Below are positions 49,901 through 57,592 of a stretch of 64,000 nucleotides of DNA, piece after piece (positions within the stretch are counted from its first letter, which is position 1; each line of letters starts with the position of its first letter). The position numbers were made by a program, and so were the translations under genes. The stretch is from Magnetococcales bacterium (lineage in GTDB: Bacteria; Pseudomonadota; Magnetococcia; Magnetococcales; DC0425bin3), in assembly GCA_015229045.1 (NCBI GenBank), contig JADGCJ010000005.1, positions 1 to 64,000 on the forward strand, given 5' to 3'. The notes under the pieces are model-generated. The model was not told the DNA's origin. It searched no databases and was given only the letters and a program-made list of their open reading frames with translations.

Positions 49901-51335
49901 CACACTGATCGCTGAACTCCGGAATGCGTTCGCCGCGCATGGCCACGGCGGCGATTTCCGTCAAGGGGACGCCGAGGGTCTCCCAGGCGGACTCTTCCAG
50001 GAAGGAGCCGGTTCCCGCTGCGCAGGCCTCGTTCATGGCGTAGTCGATGGGGAGACCGTGCGCCAGGCGGGTGTATTTGGCATCCTGGCCGCCAATTTCA
50101 AACAGGGTCTCCACCTGCGGATCAAAAAAGGCCGCTGCCGTGGCGTGGGCGACAATTTCGTTGATGATGCCCTGCGTGTCGGCATGCAGCCCGGCGAGTT
50201 GGCGGCCCGATCCCGTCATCCCCAGGCCGACGATGCGCACCTCTTCTCCGGCAGGCAGCGCCGCGACCAGTTGTGTCTGGATGGCCTGATAACAGGCCCG
50301 TGCCGCGCCGATGGGATCGCCATTGGTGCGCAGATAGATCGAGGTCAGAAAGGCGTGATCCTCCCGACGCAACAAAACTGCCTTGGTGGTCGTCGAGCCG
50401 ACATCCAGACCCAGGATGCAGACATCGCCCGGACGTGGCGGCTGGGGTTGCAGCTCCTTGAACTCGACCCATGCCGCATGTCTGGCCAACGGGAGGAGAG
50501 AGCTGTTATCACGGGCGCGCCGCGTGATGATCTCTTCCCAGACAGGCAGCGGCAAGGTGGGATGGCTCGTCCCCCACAGGGCGGCGCCGAGGGCTTCAAA
50601 GCAGGTCGCCCAGGGGGCAACGACCAGATGTGGATGGTCCCGTTGCACATACTCCAGCAGCAGCCGGTTGCGGGTGACACCGCCTGTGAGCAACACCGGA
50701 CCCTTTATCCGCGCCTTGACGAGCAGTTCCGTGACCTTGCTCGCCATCATCCGACAGAGTCCGGCGACGATCTTTTCCCGCTCCACCCCCTTGTTGGCGG
50801 CATGGGTGCAGTCGGATTTGCAAAAGACGGAACAGCGTCCGGAGACCGGATAGGGATCCTCGATCCAGGGAAGGGAGACCGCCGCCTCCAGGGAGAGACC
50901 CAGGCGGCGGATCTGTTGCAGGAAAAACTCCCCTGTTCCCGAGGCGCACTTGTTGCCGGTCACCACGCCGGCTATCTGGCCATTCCGGTCGAGCGGATAG
51001 GCCAAAAAGCCCTCGCCGCCCAGTGCCACCACGGCCTGGTACCTCTCTCCCTGCATCTCGGGGAAGGCCAGTGCCTGTTCCACGGCCCAGGGTTCAGGGA
51101 TGCGTGTCAGGTTGACCCGCTGGGAGAAACTTCCCCCCGTGACGACCACGCCGACAAAAGACTCCTCTTTCCAGGTGGCAAGGAGTTGCCGCACATGGGC
51201 TTCTGGGTTGCCCTGGTGGGGACGCACCGCAGTGGCGATCACCTGCCATGTCGGGTTGCCATCGCCATCCGGACGACGCTCCAGGATGACTGCCGACAGT
51301 GTCGCAGCACCGACACAAAGTCCGAGGCTCTTCAT
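46974..51335 (-). CDS. Double acyl-CoA dehydratase activase fused to dehydratase-like region
   Basis: 1453 residues related to 2-hydroxyacyl-CoA dehydratase activators and benzoyl-CoA reductase components. The first ASKHA ATPase domain (about 1-270) has GNKCASGTGEF and a Cys-rich segment GRCSVFCKSDC. The second (about 300-565) has GLDVGSTTTKAVLL, EIGGQDAKY, NEACAAGTGSFLEE and SDQCAAFIAADI, the cysteines that bind the bridging [4Fe-4S] cluster. Then come a DUF2229-like region (CDRHCAIAVF, GGACNKYVNA) and dehydratase-like segments (FSRPYGGLTAEANLGIPGK, VTYFGCGPDSFLLGYF). Such giant fusions are known from diverse anaerobes, but their substrate is undetermined. The start at 51335 was chosen because upstream sequence is repeat D. 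Confidence 0.87.
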   Translation of the reverse strand: MKSLGLCVGAATLSAVILERRPDGDGNPTWQVIATAVRPHQGNPEAHVRQLLATWKEESFVGVVVTGGSFSQRVNLTRIPEPWAVEQALAFPEMQGERYQAVVALGGEGFLAYPLDRNGQIAGVVTGNKCASGTGEFFLQQIRRLGLSLEAAVSLPWIEDPYPVSGRCSVFCKSDCTHAANKGVEREKIVAGLCRMMASKVTELLVKARIKGPVLLTGGVTRNRLLLEYVQRDHPHLVVAPWATCFEALGAALWGTSHPTLPLPVWEEIITRRARDNSSLLPLARHAAWVEFKELQPQPPRPGDVCILGLDVGSTTTKAVLLRREDHAFLTSIYLRTNGDPIGAARACYQAIQTQLVAALPAGEEVRIVGLGMTGSGRQLAGLHADTQGIINEIVAHATAAAFFDPQVETLFEIGGQDAKYTRLAHGLPIDYAMNEACAAGTGSFLEESAWETLGVPLTEIAAVAMRGERIPEFSDQCAAFIAADINNAIHAGCSREEIVAGLVYAIGVNYLNRVKGQRPVGKRVFMQGGVCYNPAVPLAMAGLLGIPIVVPPEPGLMGALGVALQIDQRLSSGAVSPGDFDLTTLAAKEVTLTRSFYCPGTREACDRHCAIAVFAVDGHRVPFGGACNKYVNARQGERIDRHACDRITWRHDSRVAVSGKVAGISRGRVGLNRSFMLHQFQPLYSQFFAALGWQPILPETCSTSGIERRNAALCHPAELAHGYFHTLLALDDPPEYLFLPHFRAVPAQTGHTFSQVCPIVQAEPFYLQAAFRPELEALQRRGVRLLSPLLDLTNGLEEAAPPLIAMAGEMGIPPPLATAALQKALHQQRTWEENLRREGERLLAELAREPDQIGVILFSRPYGGLTAEANLGIPGKLASRGIRTLSFDMLPATTDAARENMYWGLGQRLLKTARFTARHPQLFGVFVTYFGCGPDSFLLGYFRDIMEQERKPTLFLELDGHTADAGLETRIEAFLDVVDGHRKSSAKALIPGPDQESGSLRPPSLARLHFQRGQAWITTSAGEKIPASDRRVTVLVPWVGLFFTEALTTALRLSGFHAVAHPATDSAVLQQGRAHVSGKECLPLILTTGMLMQHLATRTDPDEILVYFMPTASGPCRFGQYAVFMEDLIKRLAIPNVALLSLTSENSYGGLGTRFSRLTWWGIILADTMEEIRAMLLANARDPQAAMELLHQQWSAILTALATGTLAALERQLATSATTLAAIPLRRPAREVPLIALSGEIYVRRDPFARGHLVERLAERGFATLCTGIAEWVHYSDALVERGQVDYTMSAWEKVVFYLQKKVMARDEQRLRRLLERSGLLLLAPAPVAEIVRIGEKFIASALAGEAILTVGNGLLEIASRVCGVIAIAPFGCLPNRIAEAMMGDALTPANKTAACPGEEHLASLLAETPSLPFLAIETDGAPFPQRIDARLDAFCLQAERLHRRMGASRIN

Positions 51336-51354
51336 GGTCAAAACAATCCAACTT

Positions 51355-51416
51355 TCATGAATGGGGGAAGCCTCCCTCCACCCTCCGGTCATGAGAGCGC
51401 CGCGCGACTTTCACGG
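51355..51416. repeat. Repeat family D, diverged single copy
   Basis: The segment with GGGGGAAGCCTCCCTCCACC and then CTCCGGTCATGAGAG resembles the 70-bp units at 13117-13256. It lies immediately upstream of the activase-like gene and would be in its 5' leader. Confidence 0.65.
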
Positions 51417-51563
51417 CGAAAGGAACAAACTGAAGAAAGAGGGGGGATAGAGAAAGGGAGATATCCCCAAGTGGACACGACTTGGAATTTGAGATACGCT
51501 GCGAGTCTCCGGGTTTGGGTATGGATATAACAAAAACGGGACGCCATAAACGGGGAGATGATC

Positions 51564-51800
51564 ATGAATGATGCCGTTCAGGTGAGGGCTGTCTGGGATG
51601 CGGAGGCCCTCGTATGGGTTGCCGAGAGTGTGGATGTCCCGGGCCTGGCTACCGAAGCCAAAACGCTTGAACAGCTCGTCCTGAAACTGGAAGTCATGAT
51701 TCCAGAACTCCTGGAATTGAACGGGACTTCCTTGGACCAAAAAGCGGGTTTACCACTGAGAATTCTTTCCGAACGGCTGATCTCTCTTGCGCATACCTAG
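51564..51800 (+). CDS. DUF1902/HicB-like antitoxin
   Basis: A 78-residue partial RNase-H-like fold protein: VQVRAVWDAEALVWVAESVD, then VPGLATEAKTLEQLVLKLE and VMIPELLE. This is the DUF1902/HicB pattern, which normally masks HicA toxins. The GGGGAG at 51552 fits the ATG at 51564 better than the ATG at 51558. The adjacent hicA is frameshifted, so this antitoxin appears to be orphaned. Confidence 0.8.
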   Translation: MNDAVQVRAVWDAEALVWVAESVDVPGLATEAKTLEQLVLKLEVMIPELLELNGTSLDQKAGLPLRILSERLISLAHT

Positions 51801-51817
51801 TAAACCCAAGAGTAAGC

Positions 51818-52010
51818 ATGGCAGATTTTTCCAGAGTACTCAAGGAGTTGTTGCGTCAGGCCGGTTGCGAATTTTGCCGCCACGGAAAGGGGGATCGAGA
51901 TATGGTTCAGCCACCTGACGCGTTGTCATTTTGTCGTGGATTACAGGATCTTGTCGAGACATACGGCTAATGGGGTATTGAAACAGGCTGGGTTGCCAAA
52001 GGCTTTCTGA
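51818..52010 (+). pseudogene. hicA: hicA-like toxin, frameshifted
   Basis: It starts as a clear HicA, with FSRVLKELLRQAGCEFCRHG and then KGD at the correct spacing after hicB. After GATCGAGATATGG the frame is lost and the original frame ends at 51970. A different frame from the same point encodes EIWFSHLTRCHFVVDYRILS, then [17 protein letters not shown] and a stop at 52008-52010, which is the normal HicA C-terminus with its SRHTAN motif. A net +1 shift (one added base in the G-run, or two bases lost in the expected His codon) explains it. The toxin is likely inactive unless this is a sequencing error. Confidence 0.85.
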
Positions 52011-52060
52011 GAGAAGGGTCTTTGCCTATCCCGGGGTTGCATAATGGGGGGGGGAATGAG

Positions 52061-54076
52061 ATGAAGAATTTGAAACTTTCAGTCAAACTCGGTCTGGGCT
52101 TTGCTGCGGTCCTTATGTTGACCATTCTGGTGGCCGTAGCAGGGTGGAATGGACTCTCCGGCGTGGTGAAGCGGGTGGACAATGCCTCCCGCATGACCGA
52201 GTTGGAGAACCAGGTTACCTTGGCCTTGCGTGCCGAGCGCAACTTTATCGCCGACCGTGACGAGAAACAGCTCGAAGCCGCCAACAAGGTGGTGGAAACC
52301 ATCAAGAAAGAGGCTGTGGACGCCCGGGAAAAAGCCTTCAAGGATCCGACCGACAGGGAGCGTATGACACAGGTGGCCCAGTTGTCGGATCGCTATGGTC
52401 AGGCCTTTGCCGCAGTGGTTGTGGGCGACAAGAAGGCCAAAGAGAAGGTGGCCCTTTTCCGGGAGATCGGCCAGAAAGTGCTCTCTGCCATCAGCGTTCT
52501 GGAAGAGAACCAGTTGACCAAGATTCGTGGCCTGGGTAAGGCCAAGGAGGGTCAAAGCCAGGAGGATGTTGAGAAGAAGCTGGTCGAGCGTACCAGAAAG
52601 GTTGCCACGGTGATTGACATCACCAGGCTGTTCCTGGATGCGCGCATTGCGGAGAAAGAGGTCATCATCACCAACGGAAACGACGCCAGACAGACGGCTC
52701 GTGTCCAGGATGATCTTGCCAAGGCCGTAACCGCTGCCAGGGAGTTGACGTCCACCTTCAGAGATCCCAAGGATATCGGGGAGGGCAATCAGGTCGTGAA
52801 TGCCTTCCTTGAATATAAACAGTCATTTGAGGAACTCCTTGCCTTGTTGCATGCCGAAGAAAAGGCCGAAAAAGAGATGATCTCTGCCCGCCTTGAGTTG
52901 AACAAGGTGGTGGACGAGGTTTTTGAAGGCCAGAAAAAGAGGATGGAAAGCGAGATTGCCGATTCCGAAAAGATGGTGTTGTCTGGCAGCCTTCTGGCTC
53001 TGGTCATGGGTGTGTTCGTGGCCTATTTCATGGCCAGTTATCTGGTCAAATCGGTGACCGGCTGCATTGGCAACCTGCAGCGCATGTCCGAAGGGGATAT
53101 TTCCATTCGCTGCGTCGCCAGCAGTCGGGACGAACTCGGAGACATGTCCCGCGCCATCGATTCCATGGCCACCAAACTGCGCGATGTTGTTGAAACCATC
53201 ACGTCTGCCGTCGGCAATGTCACCTCCGGGGCGGCGGAGCTTTCCGATTCCGCCCAGACTCTCTCTCAGGGTGCGACGGAGCAGGCCGCGAGCATCGAAG
53301 AGACCTCGGCGGCCATGGAGCAGATGAGTGGCAACATTGCCCAGAATACGGATAATGCTGAAACGACGGAAAAAATCTCCAGCACGGCTGCCAGAGATGC
53401 CGCCGCAGGTGGTGAGGCCGTCTCCGAGGCGGTAACCGCCATGAAGGAGATTGCCGGCAAGATTTCCATCATCGAAGAGATAGCGCGGCAGACCAATCTT
53501 CTGGCCCTCAATGCCGCCATCGAAGCGGCTCGTGCCGGCGAACATGGCAAAGGGTTTGCTGTTGTTGCAGCCGAGGTGCGCAAACTGGCCGAACGCAGTC
53601 AAACCGCTGCCGGGGAGATTGGTCACCTCTCCGCCTCCAGTGTCGAGGTGGCCGAACGCGCTGGAGCCATCATCGGCAAGCTGGTCTCTGATATCCAGAG
53701 GACGGCACAGCTGGTGCAGGAGATCGCTGCGGCATCCCAGGAACAGAGCCAGGGTGCCGGGCAAATCAATGCGGCCATCGGGCAACTGGATCAGGTGATT
53801 CAGCAAAACGCCGCTGCATCGGAGGAGATGGCCGCCACGGCGGAGGAGATGCACAGTCAATCCCAACACCTGAGCCAGGCCATCAGCTTTTTCCGCACCG
53901 GCGAGTCGTCGTCGGCATCCAACCCGGCGGTATCCGGCAAAAAACGCTCTGCCCAGAAACATAATGCCCAGGGCAAAACCGCATCTGCTTCTGGCAAAAC
54001 GCAAAAATTGTTGCCTGCTCCCAAAAAAGGCAACAACACTCCGCATGCCGATGAGCATGAGTTTGAAAATTTTTGA
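52061..54076 (+). CDS. Methyl-accepting chemotaxis protein
   Basis: A 671-residue inner-membrane chemoreceptor. TM1 (about 10-32) is followed by a long helical periplasmic sensor (about 35-305) resembling a helical bimodular domain, TM2 (about 308-330) with a HAMP linker, and a cytoplasmic signalling domain with the hairpin tip [20 protein letters not shown], then [21 protein letters not shown]. The tail is basic and Lys/Ala-rich and lacks a CheR-binding pentapeptide. The ATG at 52061 follows a GGGGGAATGAG ribosome-binding site. It begins about 50 bp after the broken hicA gene and ends before a hairpin. Confidence 0.93.
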   Translation: MKNLKLSVKLGLGFAAVLMLTILVAVAGWNGLSGVVKRVDNASRMTELENQVTLALRAERNFIADRDEKQLEAANKVVETIKKEAVDAREKAFKDPTDRERMTQVAQLSDRYGQAFAAVVVGDKKAKEKVALFREIGQKVLSAISVLEENQLTKIRGLGKAKEGQSQEDVEKKLVERTRKVATVIDITRLFLDARIAEKEVIITNGNDARQTARVQDDLAKAVTAARELTSTFRDPKDIGEGNQVVNAFLEYKQSFEELLALLHAEEKAEKEMISARLELNKVVDEVFEGQKKRMESEIADSEKMVLSGSLLALVMGVFVAYFMASYLVKSVTGCIGNLQRMSEGDISIRCVASSRDELGDMSRAIDSMATKLRDVVETITSAVGNVTSGAAELSDSAQTLSQGATEQAASIEETSAAMEQMSGNIAQNTDNAETTEKISSTAARDAAAGGEAVSEAVTAMKEIAGKISIIEEIARQTNLLALNAAIEAARAGEHGKGFAVVAAEVRKLAERSQTAAGEIGHLSASSVEVAERAGAIIGKLVSDIQRTAQLVQEIAAASQEQSQGAGQINAAIGQLDQVIQQNAAASEEMAATAEEMHSQSQHLSQAISFFRTGESSSASNPAVSGKKRSAQKHNAQGKTASASGKTQKLLPAPKKGNNTPHADEHEFENF

Positions 54077-54115
54077 CATCTGCAAACAAGCCTGGGCCAG
54101 GATGTTGGACCTGAC

Positions 54116-54148
54116 ACCCCTCCCTGTTGTTTGATACCGGGGAGGGGT
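54116..54148 (+). terminator. Hairpin after the chemoreceptor gene
   Basis: ACCCCTCCC and GGGAGGGGT pair around a 15-base loop, 40 bp past the chemoreceptor stop. The T-rich tail is weak. Confidence 0.6.
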
Positions 54149-54271
54149 CGCGTTGCTTTACTCTGGTTGGAAACATCTTTGTCTCTTGACAGGAGATATG
54201 GTGGTTTGTTATACGGGGCGACCTCGTTCCGGAGGTGTAATTTAACATATCAAAGTTCTGGGGTTGTCGCG

Positions 54272-55168
54272 ATGTTTGATAGCAGCTGCTTGGCAGGAAA
54301 GGTTGATAGTCTTTCCGTGGGAAATGAGGGAAAAAGAATCGATGACGAAGAGAGTCTCCGAAGGAGTTTTTCTGAGGAGATTGCTGGCGCTAAAGAAAGG
54401 GTGATCATTGTTTCGGACACTCTTAATCCTGTTCTTTTTGGAAATAGAGAATTGATATCCCTATTCAGGGATAAGGCAGATGCCAACGTCCAGTTCAGCC
54501 TATTAAGTGGGACTTTCATTAAGACAAAAGAGAATATAAAACAGGCCAAGCCTACTCACGAGTTTCTGGAGACTTTTATTTCTGATAAAAAACATTTTAG
54601 TCTTAATGTTCGTTTTGGAAGGCCACCCATTTTGCACTACCTGTTGGTGGATGATGCTGTGGTCATTGTAGAGGTAGTTCATAAATTGGGAGAGGAGTCA
54701 AGAACATACTTCAGGTTTGAGGATAGTGATCTTGCAAGCGTCTTTTGGCATCGGTTTGAGTTTTGCGTTAACGATCTTTCGGCTCATCGAGTTTCTTCAA
54801 TTAAAGAATATAGTTTCAAAAACAAATTTCCTAAAAAATATGTCAGCGAGCAGCATAAGTATTTATTGGAAAAAGCCGATCTTGACCTCGCTGAGACACG
54901 TCCAGATCTATGGATTAAAAAGATTCTTCATTATGAGCTGAATCTTTACCATAAAAGACTTCCTTTTTCTGATTGGGATGTTGGCAGGATGCACGATGCA
55001 AATATAAGTTTTTGGGAGAAAAATCTGGATATTCTTAAAGAAAAACATTCTAACAAATGGGTTCTTGTCGTAGGGGGAGAGGTATGTTTGACTGCTGATT
55101 CCCTCTCTGGGGTGATGGAAAGGGCGAGAGACTACGAGGTTCCCAAGCTGGTGAAATTTGTTGGATAA
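54272..55168 (+). CDS. PLD-like protein with C-terminal DUF5678-like domain
   Basis: 298 residues, visibly AT-richer than the flanking genes. The N-terminal 180 residues resemble a phospholipase D-like fold (GAKERVIIVSDTLNP, then LHYLLVDDAVVIVEVVH where active enzymes have HxK...IDD), but the catalytic His/Lys are not evident, so it is probably non-enzymatic. The C-terminal 40 residues (NKWVLVVGGEVCLTADSLSG, then VMERARDYEVP) match the short DUF5678 pattern (KWVAxVxGxVxAxGDSLxEV). In other genomes DUF5678 genes often precede a retropepsin-like gene, as seems to be the case here. The ATG at 54272 was chosen by position. Confidence 0.6.
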   Translation: MFDSSCLAGKVDSLSVGNEGKRIDDEESLRRSFSEEIAGAKERVIIVSDTLNPVLFGNRELISLFRDKADANVQFSLLSGTFIKTKENIKQAKPTHEFLETFISDKKHFSLNVRFGRPPILHYLLVDDAVVIVEVVHKLGEESRTYFRFEDSDLASVFWHRFEFCVNDLSAHRVSSIKEYSFKNKFPKKYVSEQHKYLLEKADLDLAETRPDLWIKKILHYELNLYHKRLPFSDWDVGRMHDANISFWEKNLDILKEKHSNKWVLVVGGEVCLTADSLSGVMERARDYEVPKLVKFVG

Positions 55169-55188
55169 TGCTCCGGGGTTAACGGGAA

Positions 55189-55749
55189 ATGAGCCATTTT
55201 AGAAATAAACATACCTATCTAAGAATGATCTTGTCGGATACTTTTGGTGTTACGCAGCAAGAGAGAAATGAGCATATTTTATTCGAAAGAAATTTTCTTA
55301 TTTGCAACGTAGGTTTGCGATCTAAAGAAAATAGAGAAAAGTCAGTGTTTTACGATTTGGGTATGGATGCAGGTATCGATACATCCTGTGCCTATACTAG
55401 GGTTCATCCTGATCTATGGGATTATCTCGATATTGTTGTTACCACAGATCATCATCCGAAACCTTTGAAGGCAGCGGGAAATTGTGCTGTCGAAGCCAGT
55501 GTCGATGTACACCCGGAGATTGGAGTTATGAAATTCAGGGTGCATAGCAGCCTTGGGCCTGGCGGTTCACAATTTACATCTGGTCAGGTATTTGAAGTTA
55601 TGGCCATTAAAGATGAGACTGTTCCTAAGAATGGATGCGAAATGATAAAAATCATGCTGGGAACGGCCGGGTTTCTTGACCAGAGAGAAATCAGGTTGAC
55701 CTTAGCAAATGCCGTTTGTGGCTCTTATCTCTCTTATAATTCTCTTTGA
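55189..55749 (+). CDS. Hypothetical protein, possibly retropepsin-like
   Basis: A 186-residue AT-rich gene 20 bp after the DUF5678-like gene. Near residue 65 is DAGIDTSCAYTRV, faintly like the DTG active-site loop of clan AA aspartic proteases but with DTS. Near the end, IMLGTAGFLDQREIRLTL recalls the ILGxDFL..xLxL strand of that fold. No other family is recognised. The neighbour supports the idea; the motif alone does not. Confidence 0.4.
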   Translation: MSHFRNKHTYLRMILSDTFGVTQQERNEHILFERNFLICNVGLRSKENREKSVFYDLGMDAGIDTSCAYTRVHPDLWDYLDIVVTTDHHPKPLKAAGNCAVEASVDVHPEIGVMKFRVHSSLGPGGSQFTSGQVFEVMAIKDETVPKNGCEMIKIMLGTAGFLDQREIRLTLANAVCGSYLSYNSL

Positions 55750-56611
55750 AAAACATTCTCATCCCCGCAATCGCATTGGTCATGGCCCTGCTGGGAGCTG
55801 CTCTGCCATCTCAGGCCGGGGTGGCTCTGGGTGATTTATGGGAGCAGTCAGCTCATTGGTGGTGGCTCTGTTCCCCTGACAGGGACCGAATATGCACTGC
55901 TTGGCAAGCTTTTCACCAGCACCCTGACTGACTCTCCTGATGAGGCAGTGGCCTTTGACGCTGGTTTTCTTGTCGAGAAACCAGGGCCAGGAGTGGTTGT
56001 TCTCCGGGAGCAGGTCAACCGTGGGCGAGGATTTTATGCGTTTCGTTCGGGTGTTTCTTAGGCCATTTTTTTGCAGGCGCCGCACCGCTTTTTCGACCGG
56101 CTGACTGGCGAAATCGCCCTGCGTTTGTTCAAGACAGGAATGTTTCGCGGGGCAGCGTGGAACACCCGCCATCGCCGGGACGCGATCGCTCCAGCCGGGG
56201 TTTCCAGTGATCTGGCCCATATTGACAACAGTTCTTTCACAGCTCATGGGTTGGCCATCGCCCGGGCCAATCAAGACGCGCTCATCGTACAAATCCATGG
56301 CTTCAACCAAAAAAAAAATTTACCAGAAAGAGGGGGTGGTGGCTGACATGATTGTCAGTTCCGGAACCAAGGTTCCCTCTCGGCATGCTCAACGGATAGC
56401 AGAGTGTTTGCGCAGCGCCGATCTGGGAGAGGTTCGACTCTACCCCTGGGATATCCACAAATTGGGTGCAACCACCAATGTCACCGGCAAGGCCCTGCGT
56501 ACCATGGGTTGCCAGGGATTTGTTCACATTGAAATGAGTGCCAAACCGCGGCGACGTCTGACACAGGAGAGCGACGCAATCAAGAAGCTGGCCTCGTGTC
56601 TGACAGGCTGA
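55746..56611 (+). pseudogene. Decayed exported-protein gene (at least three lesions)
   Basis: Fragments of one protein lie in successive frames. It begins with a signal peptide (MKNILIPAIALVMALLGAAL); then after a frame change, GTEYALLGKLF, GPGVVVLREQVNRGRGFYAF and an in-frame TAG at 56059. The same frame continues as LQAPHRFFDRLTGEIALRLF, then NTRHRRDAIAPAGVSSDLAH and IVQIHGFNQKK. At a run of ten A residues (about 56309-56318) the frame shifts again to MIVSSGTKVPSRHAQRIAEC, then GFVHIEMSAKPRRRL. The His-rich motifs suggest a secreted metal-dependent hydrolase; I cannot name the family. Confidence 0.75.
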
Positions 56612-56618
56612 TAAAAGG

Positions 56619-57584
56619 TCAGATGCTTTGGGTCACCCCAAACCGTTCCCGGGCAAAACGGGCGCGTTCCTGAGGGGTGGCAGCGGCGAGGTTTTCTCGA
56701 TGGCGATCCACCTCTTGCAGACGGGGATCGAGGCCGGCCTGATTGGCGATCTGGATGGTCAGACCGGGGCGGGCGTTGAGTTCGAGAATCAAGGGGCCCA
56801 GATTGCGGTCGAGGACGATATCGATTCCCTGGTAGCCCAGGCCGGTCAGTTCCAGGGATCTGGCGCCCAGTTCCAGGAGTCGCTCCCAGTGGGGAACGAT
56901 CAGGGAGCCGAGCGGGTTGCCGGTGTCGGGATGCTCATCGATGACCTGATGGTGCAAAACACCTTGCAGCATGCGTCCGCTGGCCAGATCGACGCCGACA
57001 CCCACGGCCCCTTGATGCAGATTGGCGCGTCCCAGGGATTGGCGCGTTGGCAGGCGCACCATCGCCATGACCGGAACGCCTCGATAGACGATGATGCGCA
57101 TATCGGGCACCCCATAGAAAGTGATGCCCTCGAACAGGGGGTCCAATTGCACCCGGTACTCCACAAGAACCCGATCGGGCTGACCGCCAAGACTGAAAAT
57201 GCCGCTGAGGGCACTTTGAATATGAAACTCCATATCCTCGGGGAGCAATGTGGCGCCATTGGAGAGACGATACCCCTTCCTGGTTCGTCCGGTGACCACC
57301 AGGATGCCATCGCCGCCGCTGCCATGGGCTGGTTTGATGACAAAATCGGACCACGCAGCCAGGGTGTCGTGAATTTTTTTGGCCTCGCGCGGGGTCGAGA
57401 TCACGGCATACAGGGGCGGTACGGCAATACCGGCTGCCTGGGCCAACTGTTTGGTGCGCAATTTATCATCCACCAGGGGATAGAGTTCCCGCTGGTTGTG
57501 GGGAAGCAGGTAGAGGGCATTGCGGGCATTGAGACCCAACACCCCCTTGTTGCGCAACTGTTGAATTGTGTGCCACCACCTCAT
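56619..57584 (-). CDS. RimK-related ATP-grasp ligase (alpha-L-glutamate ligase-like)
   Basis: A 321-residue ATP-grasp amidoligase of the RimK-related type found with 7TM-transglutaminase proteins. Features are NARNALYLLPHNQRELYPLV at the N-terminus, VIKPAHGSGGDGI (ATP-binding loop), VEYRVQLDPLF, YGVPDMRIIVYRG and a closing LILELNARPGLTIQIAN metal-binding strand. It would ligate amino acids to a peptide or small molecule in the cytoplasm. It starts 8 bp after the 7TM gene, completing a three-gene operon. Confidence 0.88.
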   Translation of the reverse strand: MRWWHTIQQLRNKGVLGLNARNALYLLPHNQRELYPLVDDKLRTKQLAQAAGIAVPPLYAVISTPREAKKIHDTLAAWSDFVIKPAHGSGGDGILVVTGRTRKGYRLSNGATLLPEDMEFHIQSALSGIFSLGGQPDRVLVEYRVQLDPLFEGITFYGVPDMRIIVYRGVPVMAMVRLPTRQSLGRANLHQGAVGVGVDLASGRMLQGVLHHQVIDEHPDTGNPLGSLIVPHWERLLELGARSLELTGLGYQGIDIVLDRNLGPLILELNARPGLTIQIANQAGLDPRLQEVDRHRENLAAATPQERARFARERFGVTQSI

Positions 57585-57592
57585 GTTCTGTC

